Shown: positions 22,603 through 34,771, numbered from the stretch's first letter. The stretch: 64,000 nt of DNA from Rhabdophis nuchalis (GCA_039707465.1 CM077647.1:48448110-48512109), one strand, 5' to 3'. Numbers and translations are program-made. The notes: generated by a model from the letters alone, not told the origin.

Positions 22603-22779
22603 AAGTTGCAAGGATCTTTGGAGATTGCATATGGGCAGTTTAATGAAGCAGAGAATTCAGAAGTGTTTGAAGAGTTTTTTGAATGGAAGAATGCTAGGTT
22701 GGAGAAATTCAGTCAGGTTAGGAATGCTACAGATGCTTCCTTACAAAATCTTGTATTAAGGTTCAGCATCATAATTCAG
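22603..22779 (+). CDS. STK31: STK31 exon E
   Basis: The acceptor is ATATTCAG and the donor is GTAAAA at 22780. The exon is 177 nt, 59 codons, phase 0 at both ends. The peptide includes EIAYGQFNEAEN, FFEWKNARLEKFS and DASLQNLVLRFS, which matches the order of a segment I remember in mammalian STK31 (YGQ...EE...F..WK..R.E.FS...). An internal GTTAGG at 22717 could be misread as an earlier donor, but the conserved peptide continues past it. A 24 bp direct duplication starts a few bases into the following intron. Confidence 0.87.
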
Positions 22780-22782
22780 GTA

Positions 22783-22835
22783 AAAAAGATATGTCTTATA
22801 TATTAAAAAAAGATATGTCTTATATATTAAAAAAA
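22783..22835. repeat. 24 bp direct duplication at the start of intron E-F
   Basis: AAGATATGTCTTATATATTA occurs twice with a 24 bp period directly after the exon E donor. The donor itself is outside the duplication. Confidence 0.8.
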
Positions 22836-23701
22836 AGCTTTGTGTTCAAATTTGCAGCTAATCTATATTTATATTGAAAGTCTGTATTTAGAAGTTGTGG
22901 ACTAATTTTTTTGGATCAGACTAGTTTGCAACTTTTCAGCACTGCAACTAATAGTCATCTGGAGAGAGAGAAATCTCATTAAAAGGCAATAAAATGTAGT
23001 AAAGTAACCTACTACTTCTTTTTTGCTATGTGTACTACAGCTGAATCCAAACAAGATAATTATTGCTTTTGCAAGAAATAATACTACATCAGAAGATCCA
23101 AAATGAAATACTTTGTTATATAAAATAGCCATTAATATTTGAAAGGAGAATTGTTGATTGAAAATAAAAAAAATTGCCACAGTGGTCTTCAGGAGAAAAT
23201 TAGTATCACGACTTAATTTAAAATGACAGCTGGGCTGCATTCATGTTTTGTTGGGGGAAAATATTCAGCTGTAATTGACAATATGAAATGGAATCACATT
23301 AAATTGATGCAATGAATGAACAGCATTTGATGGGATTTGGTCTAAAAGAAATTATGTTTCAGATCTTGTTCCATTGTCTTGGAACTATGATGCAAACATA
23401 CTGCATGCTCAATTGCACAAAGGAGATCCAGTTCTGAGAGGCAGATCATGTTTCCTTTAGTGTCTTGCCAATTGAGCTTTAGCTTATCCTTTCTACTATC
23501 AGATAGCAACACATTTGGGGAATCTTTGTTCTAAGTCCTTTTCTTGCTTAAAAATATAAATATTGCTTAAGGCAGAATGGAATCTAACATTGCAATTTTC
23601 TCATTCGCTATTAACTTTTTGAGTAATCTTTCTGGAATTACTTTGCAGATTAATACTACTATAGATAACCACTTTTTGTTTGTGTCCCCTTTCCTGTCAA
23701 G
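22836..23701 (+). other. Intron E-F
   Basis: AT-rich. No repeat or exon recognised. The - strand frame at 22902-23240 shows no domain. Confidence 0.5.
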
Positions 23702-23818
23702 TTTTTTGACATATCATCAGCAATATTAATGAAATCCGAGGATGTAGATTTCAATGTAGATGAAGTTCTTAAGAATGTCGAACATGATATTTCACAAGAA
23801 TTTGACATGTTTCTAACA
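23702..23818 (+). CDS. STK31: STK31 exon F
   Basis: The acceptor is TGTCAAG (AG at 23700-23701) after a T/C-rich tract, and the donor is GTAAGC at 23819. The exon is 117 nt, 39 codons, phase 0 at both ends. The peptide is acidic and helical (SEDVDFNVDEVLKNVEHD, ISQEFDMFLT) and lies where mammalian STK31 has a similar acidic segment. It was too short for a six-frame listing and was found from splice sites and phase. Confidence 0.83.
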
Positions 23819-25544
23819 GTAAGCTAAATTACTATGTTTTTCCTTTCACATAAAACTCTCAAAAGTGCTTTTTTTTCCAAAAGGGAACTGGACTGTTTTT
23901 TCCTTGAGGAAGAAAAACAAAATGTTTAGTTTCTCAACCAAGAAACTTCATCAGTTATGATGGGGGAAAGAAGAGTGGATGGAAGATAGATACAGACAGT
24001 TGAGAATGGGTGAAAGAGGGAATGAAAGGATAGGTTTGACTGGATTATGGTGGGGAGGATATAAAGACACCAATAAAGGAGAATATTTGTAGCTCAGGAT
24101 TGACATGAGAGATCCTTGATGCTGTCTGAGCTTTCTTGCTTTCTTGCAAATGTTTCTTGCAGTGCTGATTTCATTGTAATTTTATTACAGTATTATTACA
24201 ATGACAGTAAAGATTATTATTATTATTATTATTATGTTATGTAGTTTGGATAATGAAATGTCTGCAAGAAAACAAGCAAGCTCAGAGAGCACCAAGGATG
24301 GAAGGATGATGTGTGTGTGTTGGGGGCGGACACACAAATATAATCCTTCTCCCACCCACCTCACCCAGTCATAACTATCCTTGCATCCCAGCTATTGTTT
24401 GATAATTGTCAAGATTGTGGATGTTCCTCATCTTATTTTCCAAGGTTATCCTCATAGTGTATTGCCATAGCAGTCTGTTATATTATTTATTGCTTCCCAA
24501 TCATGGAATGAATATTGAATATCATAAGGCACCATACAGGGGTTTTGCAGTGATTCAGTTTTAAATAGGACATAGCAGTTGTTGATACTTCTTTTAAAAA
24601 AGCTGTATCTCCTCCTGGATTCATATGGCTATCATCTACAGCTGCAGAATAATCTCAGACAAAATACATCAAATTTTAGAAGATGCTGACAACTATACAT
24701 TCTAAATCACCCTTTCATCCTCAAATCTAGATCTCCCGGTAGCTGGAATAGGAGATGTGCTGAATATTGATAGTACCTTTTAAAGTAATAAGATTTTTGA
24801 AATACTTTCATTACTTTTATATAGATTAAAAACTTGGTTAAACCACAGGTCTTTTTATGCAAAGCAAGTTGCTTTTAGTTTCTTGAAAAAGATTCTAACT
24901 TGCTTCTCCATTTTTCTTCAAATTTGCAGAAAGGGGCCAGGAATGTCTTACCTGTATTTAAAAATGTGCATTTCATCTTTTAGTGAAACTTCCCTTCCAA
25001 GACATCTTCTACTAAACATTAAATCATGAATTAATTCAGTAGTAAGAATACAGTGTTTGTAATAAAATATTAAAATCATAAAACTAACCATAGCAGTAAA
25101 AATACAGCATAGCATATGGGGTTTTCCTTGGTTAATGACTATTTCTTTGATGACTGAAGTTCCAACAGTGTTAAATTTACAACTGTTCCTCGAAATTAGA
25201 GACATTGCAGCCTCCTTGCAAACATGCGAACAAAATTTCTCTTTTAGTCTGATTCTGTTACAAAGATGTGAATGCTTGGCATTCATTTATTGAGCTCACT
25301 GTGCTATAATCAGCCTTGTAACCTGCTTGATCAAGAAGTATGGATGAAAGTTGTGTAGAATATTATGTTTCTGTTGTTATTTATATTTGTAAGAGTTCTC
25401 TTTATGAATGGTGTACTTTCTACTTCAAACAAAAAAATTGATAACTCATATTTTTACATTTAAAATGCACTTCATATTTTAAAAGTCAACACATTTTGCA
25501 ATTTTGTTATTATAGATATTTATTGTTGCTCTAATTTCTTTCAG
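23819..25544 (+). other. Intron F-G
   Basis: A foldback repeat lies at about 24100-24305 and an (ATT)n run at 24212-24235. The remainder is AT-rich with no recognised feature; the - strand frame at 24948-25286 has no domain. Confidence 0.5.
24100..24305. repeat. Foldback repeat around (ATT)n
   Basis: The left arm contains GCTGTCTGAGCTTTCTTGCT and TTTCTTGCAAATGTTTC. The right arm contains GAAATGTCTGCAAGAAAACA and AAGCAAGCTCAGAGAGCACC, its imperfect inverse. The centre has ATTACAGT/TGACAGT and (ATT)n. It looks like a worn MITE. Confidence 0.5.
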
Positions 25545-25664
25545 GAGTTAGATGAGAAAGACAAAAAAATCATCTTTAATATGTATAGTGCGGTTATGTG
25601 GAAGATCCTTCAAGAACAAGATCTCATAAATACATTGAATCAAAAATATCTTGAAAGTTGTACG
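25545..25664 (+). CDS. STK31: STK31 exon G
   Basis: The acceptor is TTTCTTTCAG and the donor is GTCAGT at 25665. The exon is 120 nt, 40 codons, phase 0 at both ends. The peptide holds DEKDKKIIFNMYSAVM and INTLNQKYLESCT, in line with the remembered mammalian order (D.DKEII...YS.V...I......L...Y). The next intron is short, 295 bp. Confidence 0.86.
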
Positions 25665-25959
25665 GTCAGTTGTCTAGCTGCTTCTTTGTCATATCCTAGA
25701 ATATAGAAAGTTATTAACTGCTTTTTAAAAGACACTTATGCATATTTTTCAAAAACTTCAAAAAAAAAACATTTAATGAGTTGTATAAATCTAATAGTAT
25801 ACCCAGCCTTTTTGTTTGATTTAAAATGTGATCTAAAAATGTTAACACTTATATTGTAATGCAATTTGTGTATAAGGAGTAATATTCCTCAGGTATACTG
25901 TAGGAGCTTTTACCATTTGAAGAAATCTATTCTCATTAATAGTGTGTTTTCTTTTTCAG

Positions 25960-26091
25960 TTCAAAAACCAGATTGCAGAGTGGCTAGATCTAACTCCTAA
26001 TACTGATGATTTGTTACTGATAAAGAAGAGAATGAAAAACATGAAGGCTAAACTGAGGTTGAAATTAGGAGAAAGAAACAACTTGGAAGAA
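25960..26091 (+). CDS. STK31: STK31 exon H
   Basis: The acceptor is TTCTTTTTCAG and the donor is GTATGG at 26092. The exon is 132 nt, 44 codons, phase 0 at both ends. The peptide starts FKNQIAEWLDLTPN and ends KLGERNNLEE, close to the FKKQ...YL...P and EKSNLEE pattern I recall for mammalian STK31. The open frame runs on past the donor to 26349, but that extension has no conserved feel and is intron. Confidence 0.88.
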
Positions 26092-27150
26092 GTATGGAAA
26101 TGCTATTTTGATGTTTTAAGATTATTATTATTCCTTATTTTCAATAAGAAATGGTGGATGATGACATATAAAATGTTGCTTTCTATCTTTGGAGAAATGT
26201 TGTTATGGACATCATTTATTCAAACAAATCCAAATGAAAGCCTAAAGGGATTTATATTAGAACAAAGTTTGAAAGAAACAAAAATTCAGATTTCTGAACA
26301 ATTTAAGTTGCATGTAGTGTTTCACATTGCTAATGCTCCTCATTCTTGATTATTGCAGTTTGAGAAAGTACACAATTTCTTCATATAATATTGGTTATTC
26401 AGTTGAAAACAACAGCTATTCCATTTGTCTTGCAGCAGGTTATCATAACTCCAGAATGGATACACTAAACAGTATGAGATTGGAAAGCTGTAAAATATTG
26501 ATTGTACAGTTAATGTTGAATTGGAATAAAAGAGCAAAGAGGAGCATACAGGCATTAAGAAACATGAAGGGAGAAGATGAATAAGAAAAAAAAGTACTTA
26601 GAACTATATAAACACCCAGGGAGAAATTTAGTTAGAGGGAAGTATCACCTTCCAGGATTAATCCAAATGTCTGTTTCATTCAGCATCCAATTTCTTATAA
26701 TGACTAAGGAGACAAATCTGAGAAATCAGTGTCAAGTGACAGCAAAAACTACAGTAGCCCCCCCCCCCCCACATTAATACCTCTTGCCTTGAAACTTTAA
26801 GGTGGCCATATCAATTAATATAAGCATTCTCAGTATTTTGGCTTTCAGATTCATATTTGTATATGGTGGCCGGAAGTATTTTGAAAATTGTATTTAACAA
26901 CAGCTGCCATCACCTACCATCACATTAGCTAATGCTGCTGGAGGTTATAAAAGCTAGCATACAACTAATTGAGAAAGTTTTGTAAATTGTAAAGATTGTA
27001 AATTCAGCAGAATAAGTAAATTCCACAGATATAGAAACTACAAGCTTAGAATTATCTAATATTTACAACATTCTGACATCTAGAGAGATCACTTTAAAGG
27101 AAAAAGGCCTAATTTCAGTTATAGAAACATAAGCATTTTGTGTGTCATAG
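26092..27150 (+). other. Intron H-I, first part
   Basis: AT-rich. A C-run of 13 at 26758-26770. Frames at 26327-26584 and 26577-26777 show no domain. Nothing else recognised. Confidence 0.5.
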
Positions 27151-27700
27151 ACATAGAATCATAGGATTGGAAGTGACCTTGGAAGTCTTCCCCAACACCC
27201 TGCCCAGAGCAGGAGACCTTATACTATCTGAAACAAATAGATGTTGTCTTTTCTTGAAAACCTCCAGTGGTAGAGCACCCACAATTTGGGGAGGCAAGCT
27301 TTCCATTGATTAATTGTTGTTGTTGTCATGAACTTTCTTTGGGTTGGATCTCTCTTTAACAAGCTTTCACCCATTGTCCTGCTCTCAGGTGTTTGGAGAA
27401 TAAGTCAACTCTTCTCTTGATTGCCCGTCCAGTACTGGAAGATAACAATGATGTCATCCCTAATTATTCTCTTTGTTAGGCTAGATGCATCTACTTCTCT
27501 TAACCATTCATCATACAGTTCAATTTCCAGGCTCCTTATCATCTTTGTTGCTCTTCTGTACACACTGTCTAGGAAATCAGCATCTTTTTTGATGCAGTAT
27601 TCCTAGTGTGGCCTCACTAGTGCAGTATAGAGTGATGGCATTGTGTCTTGTGATCATGATGATACAGCTTTGTTAATTTTTGTAGCTGACTAAAGCTCTT
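27150..27700 (-). mobile_element. CR1-like LINE 3' fragment, antisense
   Basis: CATAGAATCATAGGATTGGA at 27160 is the classic reverse complement of the CR1 3' end. It is followed by GGAGGCAAGC, TTAATTGTT and CTTTCACCCATTGTCCTGCT, which are the same landmarks as in the CR1 split by DIRS-B1. Diverged. Confidence 0.75.
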
Positions 27701-28370
27701 TCATTGGATAGTGGCTGGTAGTCACATGAATGGAAGGTATTATGGAAGCCATCTAGTTCAATCCTTTCTGAGGGTAAGAAATCATCATTCCATCTAGATA
27801 AATGGCTGCCGAACCTTTGTTGAAAAACCTGGTGATGGAGCATCTATAACCCCAAGATAAGGTTTTGCCACTGCTTAATAGCTGTTATTTGTAAACCTCT
27901 CAGAAAGTGTAACTGTACCTCAGTATCTAACTCTTAAGTGCTATTGCTAATGTTATTGTTAGGAAATTTTTCCTGATTTGAGTTTGGATCCTCTCTAGTG
28001 GGTTCTCTGGAGCTGAGGAGAATAAATCTGTAAACTTCCAGACCTCCAAGCCTTCCCAAACTTGTGCCTTGGGTGCTGCAGAATATTTTACATTTGGACC
28101 TAACTATTTAATAAAGGGGACTTCTAAATATATATTGTGGCCTAATGGCATTGTGATTATTCATGTCATTGGAGACTCAAAATTAAGTCTTTAAAGAAAC
28201 AGTAAACCAAGAAAATTTGGGGAATCTTTGTTCTAAGTCCTTTTCTAAGTCCTCATTGCTATTCTCTGTACTGTCTTCCTTAAATTGTGGCAAATCAAAC
28301 AGGACAAAATACCTTTAGGTTGAGTCTGACTAGTGCAGCATATAATAGAACTGCTTTGTTTAGATGAATA
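27700..28370 (-). mobile_element. Further CR1-like fragments, antisense
   Basis: GCCATCTAGTTCAATCC, TTGAAAAACCTGGTGATGGA and AGTCTGACTAGTGCAGCATA recall CR1 3' sequence, more worn than the piece before it. It may be one rearranged copy or two. Confidence 0.5.
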
Positions 28371-28723
28371 AAAATGTTTTTTAATCCTTTACAATAGGTG
28401 GTTTATGAGAGAGATATCATTAATTGTTATTTGGCCATGAAATGGAATTTATTTTGTTTCTGACAATCACCTTTGTCTCAAGAGTACCTTCAATATGTAA
28501 ACAAAAAAGAAAACCTGAAGGAAATTGGTATTAACTTGATCAGATGAAAAAGGAGGAGACATATTTGATATAGTGAATAGAAATTAATGTAATTTTAGAT
28601 ACAAGTGGGAATGGGAAGGTAAAGAGGAAGAAAATACGTAGTATACTCAATTTATGGTGGGTATATTACCTGGTGAAAATAAGACTTTAATTTTTTGAAG
28701 TAGTAATTTTTAAATTCCTGTAG
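28371..28723 (+). other. Intron H-I, last part
   Basis: AT-rich sequence leading into exon I. No recognised feature. Confidence 0.5.
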
Positions 28724-28825
28724 ACCAATAATTACAGCAAATCTGAAATGGCGGAAATAAAAGAAGAAATCAGTGTGCTACAGGATAATATATTTCAAGA
28801 AATATATAAGGAACAAGAAGAATAT
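28724..28825 (+). CDS. STK31: STK31 exon I
   Basis: The acceptor is TTCCTGTAG and the donor is GTAAGT at 28826, a perfect donor. The exon is 102 nt, 34 codons, phase 0 at both ends. The peptide includes AEIKEEISVLQDNIFQEIY and KEQEEY, matching the remembered IKEEI..L..N.FQEIY..REEY of mammalian STK31. DIRS-A1 begins about 240 bp downstream in the next intron. Confidence 0.9.
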
Positions 28826-29078
28826 GTAAGTATTCTTAATAAGTATATTAGCATCTTTGAAATAAGTCATTTTCTGGTCCTGGAATTCATTTTAAGTAAT
28901 ATATGATGTAATGCCTATGAAATTAAGACAGATGTCAGAGTTCCCTTTTTTCAAGCAAAATTGTGGCCATCTGTGGCCATCTACTAAAGACTAGTGGAGC
29001 CAAAGTATACATATTTTTCATATTTATAAATGGATATGCATATGAATAAAGCTGAAAAATTGTATTTCTCCAATGCTG

Positions 29079-29170
29079 GTAGAGACAGTGGTCACGTTTG
29101 GGTAAACTCAGTCAGCATCCAATAGAACTGAGTCTAATAAATCGATGTCATCACCCTGCAGGAGTACCTT
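29079..29170 (+). repeat. DIRS-A1 left terminal inverted repeat
   Basis: About 92 bp from GGTAGAGACAGTGGTCACG to GGAGTACCTT. It matches the reverse complement of 34772-34863 with about three differences by eye. The outer 13 bp (29066-29078) match the internal complementary region instead. Confidence 0.88.
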
Positions 29171-29827
29171 CCCTTTTTTAGACTCAACTCTCTTGGAACT
29201 GGCTGTGTGAAAAGCTCTCTCTGACCTATTGCTCTACTTAGCCTAACTTTTCTAGTTTCCCTTCAAATTCCCTTCTTAATTCGGACTCTCGAATTTCTTT
29301 CAAATTACCTTTTTTCTTCGCTGCCTTTCAGTTGGCTCTGCAGCCTCTAAGCTGCCCACAGGTTGCTCCTAAGCTCTTGGAGCTCTCGGGCTCGGCTTCA
29401 GCCCCTTGTAGGCTTGCCGCTTTGCCCGGCCCCCAGGACGCTCGCGGCTTTGCTGCTGTCCCTTCGGCCGGAGGCTTCTTGCGCCCGCCGCTCACTCGCC
29501 ACTTGCTCTCGGTGCCGCGTGCCGCCGCCGCTTCGCCCGCCGCCACTGCTGTCGCCGCTTTCGAAGGCCCTTCTCTGCCGCGGAGTTCAGCTGCCGCTCC
29601 TACGCACCGACCATCCAAACTTGTGCCCGCCGCCTCGTTTCCGCGCCGGCAACCTCCGGAGGGTTTCTGTGGCCTTATCTTCGTCCGAGGCTACTCCTTT
29701 CCTCCTCAGCGCCTCCAATTGCGGCTCCGGCCTCCGTTTGGCCTTTCTTCGCCTGAAGCGACTTGGCCACCTCGTGGCGCCTGGCCCTATAGGCTCTCAG
29801 CCTCAGTGGCCATTTTGTTTTGGCGAG

Positions 29828-31580
29828 ATGAATTTGACGGCCATCTTGTCATCTAACAAGGCCTCCCAGGACCAGGCCATTCCCCCGACCCAACCTGTGC
29901 CTTCCGCAGAGGGTTCCCAACCCAGAGCCCAGAAGAGGAAGGCGGCTCCTGATGCCCTGCCTCCTGGTTCCCTGTCCAGGCCCTCAGCCCCGGCTAGGAA
30001 GGCCCCAACCAAGGCCTCTGCCTCTGGGCCTACTTCTACTCCAGTCCCTGCACCCAGAAAGGCCTCCGCCAAGACGAAACATCTGGAGGCTACTCCCTTC
30101 AGGGCACAGAGACAGGCTACCCCTAGCACCCCACCCTCCCGGATCTCTCCTCTGATTCGGAAGAGGATCTCTAGCTGCCTCCATCATTCAGCCTGAGGAG
30201 GCCAGGGGTACTGAGGAACTTCCAGACAGCGGGGAAGAATCTGATGGGGGCAGGAGTGTGACTCTGGAGGGAGAGGTGAATTTTCAGGACTCTGTCCCTC
30301 AGGCCTTGCCCCAGGCCCCTTACCTTCCAGATTTTGCAGCTATCATCTCTGATGCCATCGAGAGGGGCATTGCAGCAGGCCTCAAGCACAGGTCCTCCCA
30401 TCATTCTACCCCTCGTAGGTCTTCCTCTGCATCCGGTTCCAGACATAGGGAGGGGGACCTTTCGGCTTCCTCCAGTCATGATATGCCGGGGCCTTCCACT
30501 CAGGCCTCCGTCTTTGGGGAGGAGGATCAGCCTGGTCATGACTTGGACCTCTCTGAGGATGAGAGATTGCCCCCTGATCCTCCTGCATTTGTGGGGTTGT
30601 TTAAACCTGTTGTCTTCAAGTCTCTCCTTTTCAAGGCTAAGAAGGTTGCAGGTATTCCTCCTACCATGGTCATCCAGGAATCATCCGCTGAACCTACGGA
30701 CACCACCTATCCACTCTTCACCCAGCCTTTGGTGGAGAGAGAGGTGATCCCTTCCCCCCGTCTCTTCCTTGACGTTGTCCGGAACCAGTGGTCGTCTCCA
30801 GGTACAGGTCCCCTCCCTAACTCCTTGGATCGCCGCCTGTATAATTCCAGTCCTGACTTTATCAAGGCCTTGGAAGTTCCCCCTGTGGACCTCCCAGTCG
30901 TTACTGTGGCCTCTCCCAATGCGGCCTCGGCTCCCCCTGAGGACTCTTTGCGCCCAGAGGACAGGCGGCTCGAACAAACACTGGTCAGGGCCCATCAATC
31001 ATCGGCCTGGTCAATCAGAGCTTCTACTTCGGCCTCCTTTTTTAGCCGTGCTGCCCTCCTCTGGCTCAGGCAGCTCCAAGCCAGGCTTTCCCCTCGCGAT
31101 TCCAGGGCGCGCCACAACGTTAACAAAATCAAGGCTGCCCTGGAATTGGCTGCAGATGCTGCCCTGGATGCCGCCCGTTTTGCATCCAAGTCTATGGCCA
31201 CCTCTATCTCCACTAGACGGTTGATATGGTTCAGGCAGTGGCAGGCCGAGGCCAAGGCCAAGTGGTGCCTCGCCTCTTCGCCCTACTCCCCTTCCAACCT
31301 TTTTGGGGCTCCCTTGGAACCACTCTTGGTGGAATCCAAGGATAAGAGAAAGGTGCTGCAGCCAGCTTCTAAGAAGCAAGACTCCAGACCGCAGTCTTTT
31401 TACAGGAGGCAGCCCTTTCGTGGCCATGACGGAGGTGCCTCCACCTCCCGCTCCCAGAGACAGCCTCCCCCCAGACAGGGGCCCTCCTTCCCCACCAGAC
31501 CTGGCAGAAACAACCAGCGTTTCCAGCCCAGGAAGTCCTTCAGGGATAACACCTCTCGATCCTTCAAGCGTCACAAGTGA
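29828..31580 (+). pseudogene. DIRS-A1 gag-like ORF, frameshifted
   Basis: It starts at an ATG at 29828 (MNLTAILSSNK), continues Pro/Ser/Ala-rich, shifts frame near 30160-30200, and then runs open from 30258 to the stop at 31578-31580. Shared landmarks with DIRS-B gag are KSLLFKAK, RRLYNSSPD, PPVD, SAWSIRAST, ALLWLRQLQ, a Trp-Arg pair near the end and a basic Arg/Gln-rich tail. No zinc knuckle is visible. The function as a gag is inferred from position only. Confidence 0.75.
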
Positions 31581-33480
31581 CTGCCTGGAGGATCTCCCGA
31601 TAGGGGGTCGCCTAGCGGCCTTTACGGACTGCTGGGATGACATAACCAGCGATGCTTGGGTGAGATCCACGATCTGATTCGGCCTTCTCCTGGATCTGCG
31701 ATCCAGCCCCCCGAACCACTTTGTCACTTGCCCCGTGTCCCGAGACCCTCTCAAGAGGAGTCTGGTAGAGCAGGCCATCCAACATCTGCTCTCCATCCGG
31801 GCCATTCAGCCCGTGCCCCAAGACCAGAGGGAGCAGGGTTTCTATTCTCGGATCTTTATCGTGCCAAAGTCTTTGGGGGGGCTGGCGAGCGATCCTGGAT
31901 TTAAAATTCCTGAACCTGTTTGTCAGGTGCAGAAGGTTCAAGATGCACTCCCTCCTGTCTATCCTGGAGGAGGTACGCCTCAACGACTTTCTGACTTCGG
32001 TGGATCTCACCGAAGCTTACCTTCATGTCCCCATTCACAGATCCCATCACCGTTTCCTTCAGTTTGTCTATGGGGGCCGCCACTTCCAGTATCGGGCACC
32101 CCCCTTCGGGCTCTCATCGGCCCCAAGGGTGTTTACCAAGGTACTGGCAGTCGCAGCTGCGCATCTTCGCGCCTTCCCCATCCGCATCTTCTGTTACCTG
32201 GATGACATTCTGTTGTAGTCCAGGTCTCACAGTCAAGCCATCAGGGATCTCCAGGACACTCTTCAGGTACTCCAGGAGTTGGGCTTCTCCATAAATCAGG
32301 AGAAAAGCCATCTGTCTCCTACGTCTTGCCTGGTTCATCTGGGCGCCCTCATAGACACCTCCCGGGGAAAGGTTTTTCTCTCCCACAACAGACAGTCCAG
32401 CCTCAGGGCTCTGGCCCGAGAAGTACGGAGGAAACAACGGGTGCCTCTTCTCCAGCTCTCTCAACTCCTGGGGAAGATGGTCTCCTGTTTCTCCATTGTC
32501 CCATGGGCTCGGCTTCACAGCCGGTGCCTCCAATGGTTCCTCCTGCCGTACCAGAAGACCAACAGCAGCTGTTCCCTAACACAGGTGTCCCTTTTGCCAG
32601 AAGTCCTTCAGTCTCTGGCCTGGTGGTGCTCCCCAGCTATCTCTCAGGGAACCCTCTTCAGGGAGTCCCCCAGGCTCGTAATCACGACAGACGCCAGTCG
32701 GTCAGGCTGGGGCGCCCACCTCCAAGAACAGGTAGCTCAGGGTCTCTGGTCCCAATCCGACCTCTCACACAGCATGAACTGGCTAGAGCTACGGGCCATC
32801 CATCTCGCCCTCGTCCACTTCCAGCAAGTCATCCTGCACTCCCACGTGCTGATCCGGATGGACAACACGACGGCGAAAGCTCACATCAATCGCCAAGGGG
32901 GTACTCGAGCCGTGTCTCTCATGGAGTCTGCCTTTTTGATAGGGTCCTGGGCGGAGGTCCATCTCTTCTCTTCGCGGCGAACACATCTCAGGCGTCGAAA
33001 ACTCCCGCGCGGATTGGCTGAGTCGCACCACCATCGATCCGGCGGAGTGGTCCCTCAATCGACGGATATTCAACCAGCTGTCGGCCAGGTACGGGACTCT
33101 GAGGATGGACCTATTCGCGACGTCTTCCAACTCTCAACTGCCCAGGTACCTTGCATGTTACACGACTCCAGGTGCGGAAGGGACGGACGCCTTGAAGTGC
33201 AGATGGCCTCGCGGTCTCCTGTACGCCTTCCCTCCCTTTCTCCTCCTTCAGAGAGTGATTCGGAAAATGCTGGAGGAGGAAGCAGAGCTGATACTCATCG
33301 CTCCTTATTAGCCTCGCCGACCGTGGTTCGCCGACCTAATCAATCTGTCGGTGGGCCCGGCTTGGCGTCTCCCCAGGATCAGATCCCTTCTCTCTCAGGG
33401 CGCCATCCTTCACCTAGACCTCCTCTGGCTCAACCTAACCGCCTGGAGGCTGAGCGGGCGGTCCTGAGGGCTTCCTGTCT
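31581..33480 (+). pseudogene. DIRS-A1 RT/RNase H ORF, broken
   Basis: RT landmarks: SVDLTEAYLHVPIH, FGLSSAPRVFTK and CYLDDILL. RNase H landmarks: VITTDASRSGWGAH, NWLELRAIHLAL and RMDNTTAKAHINRQ. Frame breaks occur near 31671, 31880 and 32980, with in-frame stops at 32216-32218 and 33309-33311. The active-site motifs survive in pieces, but no single protein can be made. Confidence 0.85.
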
Positions 33481-34480
33481 CTCCGAACGTGTAATCGGAA
33501 CTATTCAGGCCTCCCGCCGTCCATCCACTAATCGGATTTACGAAGCCACTTGGCAGACGTTCATTGCCTGGTGCCTTCCCAGGGGTTATGTGCCTTTGGA
33601 GACTTCCGTAGCTCAAGTCTTAGACTTTCTGCAATGGGGCCTCGACAATCACCTCGCCCCCAACACCTTGAAACGGCAGGTCTCCGCCCTCTCCTCGGTC
33701 CTCTCGACACAAGGGGACAATCCCCTCTCTCAGCACCCTCACATCCGACGCTTCATCAGGGGCGCCTCCAACCTTTGTCCTCCGACCATTCATCGCTTCC
33801 CTACCTGGGATCTCCCCAAGGTGCTGGACTATCTTACGGGCCCGCCCTTCGAACCACTTAGGTCGATATCCGTACACCATCTCACCCTAAAGATGGTCTT
33901 CTTAGTGGCTATTACCTCCGCGAGGAGGGTTTCAGAACTGGCAGCCCTCTCTACTCGCTCTGACCTCTGCATTTTCTACCCCAACCGGGTGACTCTTCGC
34001 CTGGACCCCACCTTTCTCCCTAAGGTGAACTCTGCCTTCCACCGCTCACAGGAACTGGTCCTCCCTGACTTTTGTCCCAAACCGGTTCACCGACCTGAAC
34101 GGAAGTTTCACACTCTGGATGTATGGAGGGCTCTCCGACTTTACATCGACACTACAGCAACAGTCCGACGTACGGAGTCCCTCTTCGTGGCCTTTCTCCC
34201 TCCAAACAAAGGGCTCAAAGCTTCCTCTTCCGTGATTGGCCGCTGGATTCGCTCTACCATTTCCATGGCCTATTCGGCACAGCAGCTGCCTCCTCCTCCT
34301 GCCATTACCGCTCACTCGACCTGCAGCGCTTCCACTTCGGCGGCATGGTCCACACACGCTCCGGTGAAAGAAAATTTTAAGGCGGCCACCTGGACTTCTC
34401 CCATTCCTTTTATCCGCCATTACAAAGTGGATAGGCAACTGCGGCATTTGGGCGGCGGGTTCTGCAACAGGTGCTCCCCT
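33440..34480 (+). pseudogene. DIRS-A1 tyrosine recombinase, catalytic Arg replaced
   Basis: An open frame covers the recombinase: RLEAERAVLRAS, RPSTNRIYEATW (N-terminal core-binding part), AITSARRVSELAAL (first catalytic Arg), AHSTCSAS and FIRHYKVD (catalytic Tyr). In DIRS-B1 the middle motif is HSTR; here it is HSTC, so the second catalytic Arg is gone. The frame also runs past the usual end to 34621 and into the internal complementary region. It is fused in frame with part of the RNase H upstream through compensating shifts, which I take as decay. Confidence 0.85.
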
Positions 34481-34540
34481 CGTCTACCTCCTAGGCCAGG
34501 GTTCTTTTCCCTCCCAGGGACATGTCCAGCTTTGTTACGT

Positions 34541-34634
34541 CCCACACGTGACCACTGTCTCTACCAGCATTGGAGAATGGGGCGTTGGTCCTACCTGATA
34601 CGCCCCTTCTCGAGGCGGTAGAGACAGTGGTCAC
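34541..34634. repeat. DIRS-A1 internal complementary region
   Basis: This 94 bp block is complementary to both outer ends of the element joined together. Its first part (GTGACCACTGTCTCTACCAG, ATTGGAGAA) is the inverse of the left end. Its second part (CCTACCTGATACGCCCCTTC, TCGAGGCGG) is the inverse of the right end. Such a region is a hallmark of DIRS1-like elements and is thought to template completion of the circle. Confidence 0.85.
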
Positions 34635-34771
34635 CCCCTCTCTTTTCCTTTTCATTGGGGGTCTTCTGGCCTGTACGGTTTCGGGGAGCTGTAACCTTTC
34701 TACTAACTGGTCGGAGAGAGCGTTTCTATTTTTCCACAGCAGTTTACGATTCCTTCGTTCTCAAAAGTGGG

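Noticed and set aside
22717..22722. Earlier exon E donor (GTTAGG)
   Set aside because: The conserved peptide continues in frame to the donor at 22780.
26092..26349. Extension of exon H to the stop at 26349
   Set aside because: A consensus donor lies at 26092 and the remembered STK31 protein passes to exon I sequence right after NNLEE.
29328..29818. Ala/Arg-rich frames on both strands at the start of DIRS-A1
   Set aside because: They are GC-composition artefacts of the DIRS leader; the gag frame is better started at 29828.
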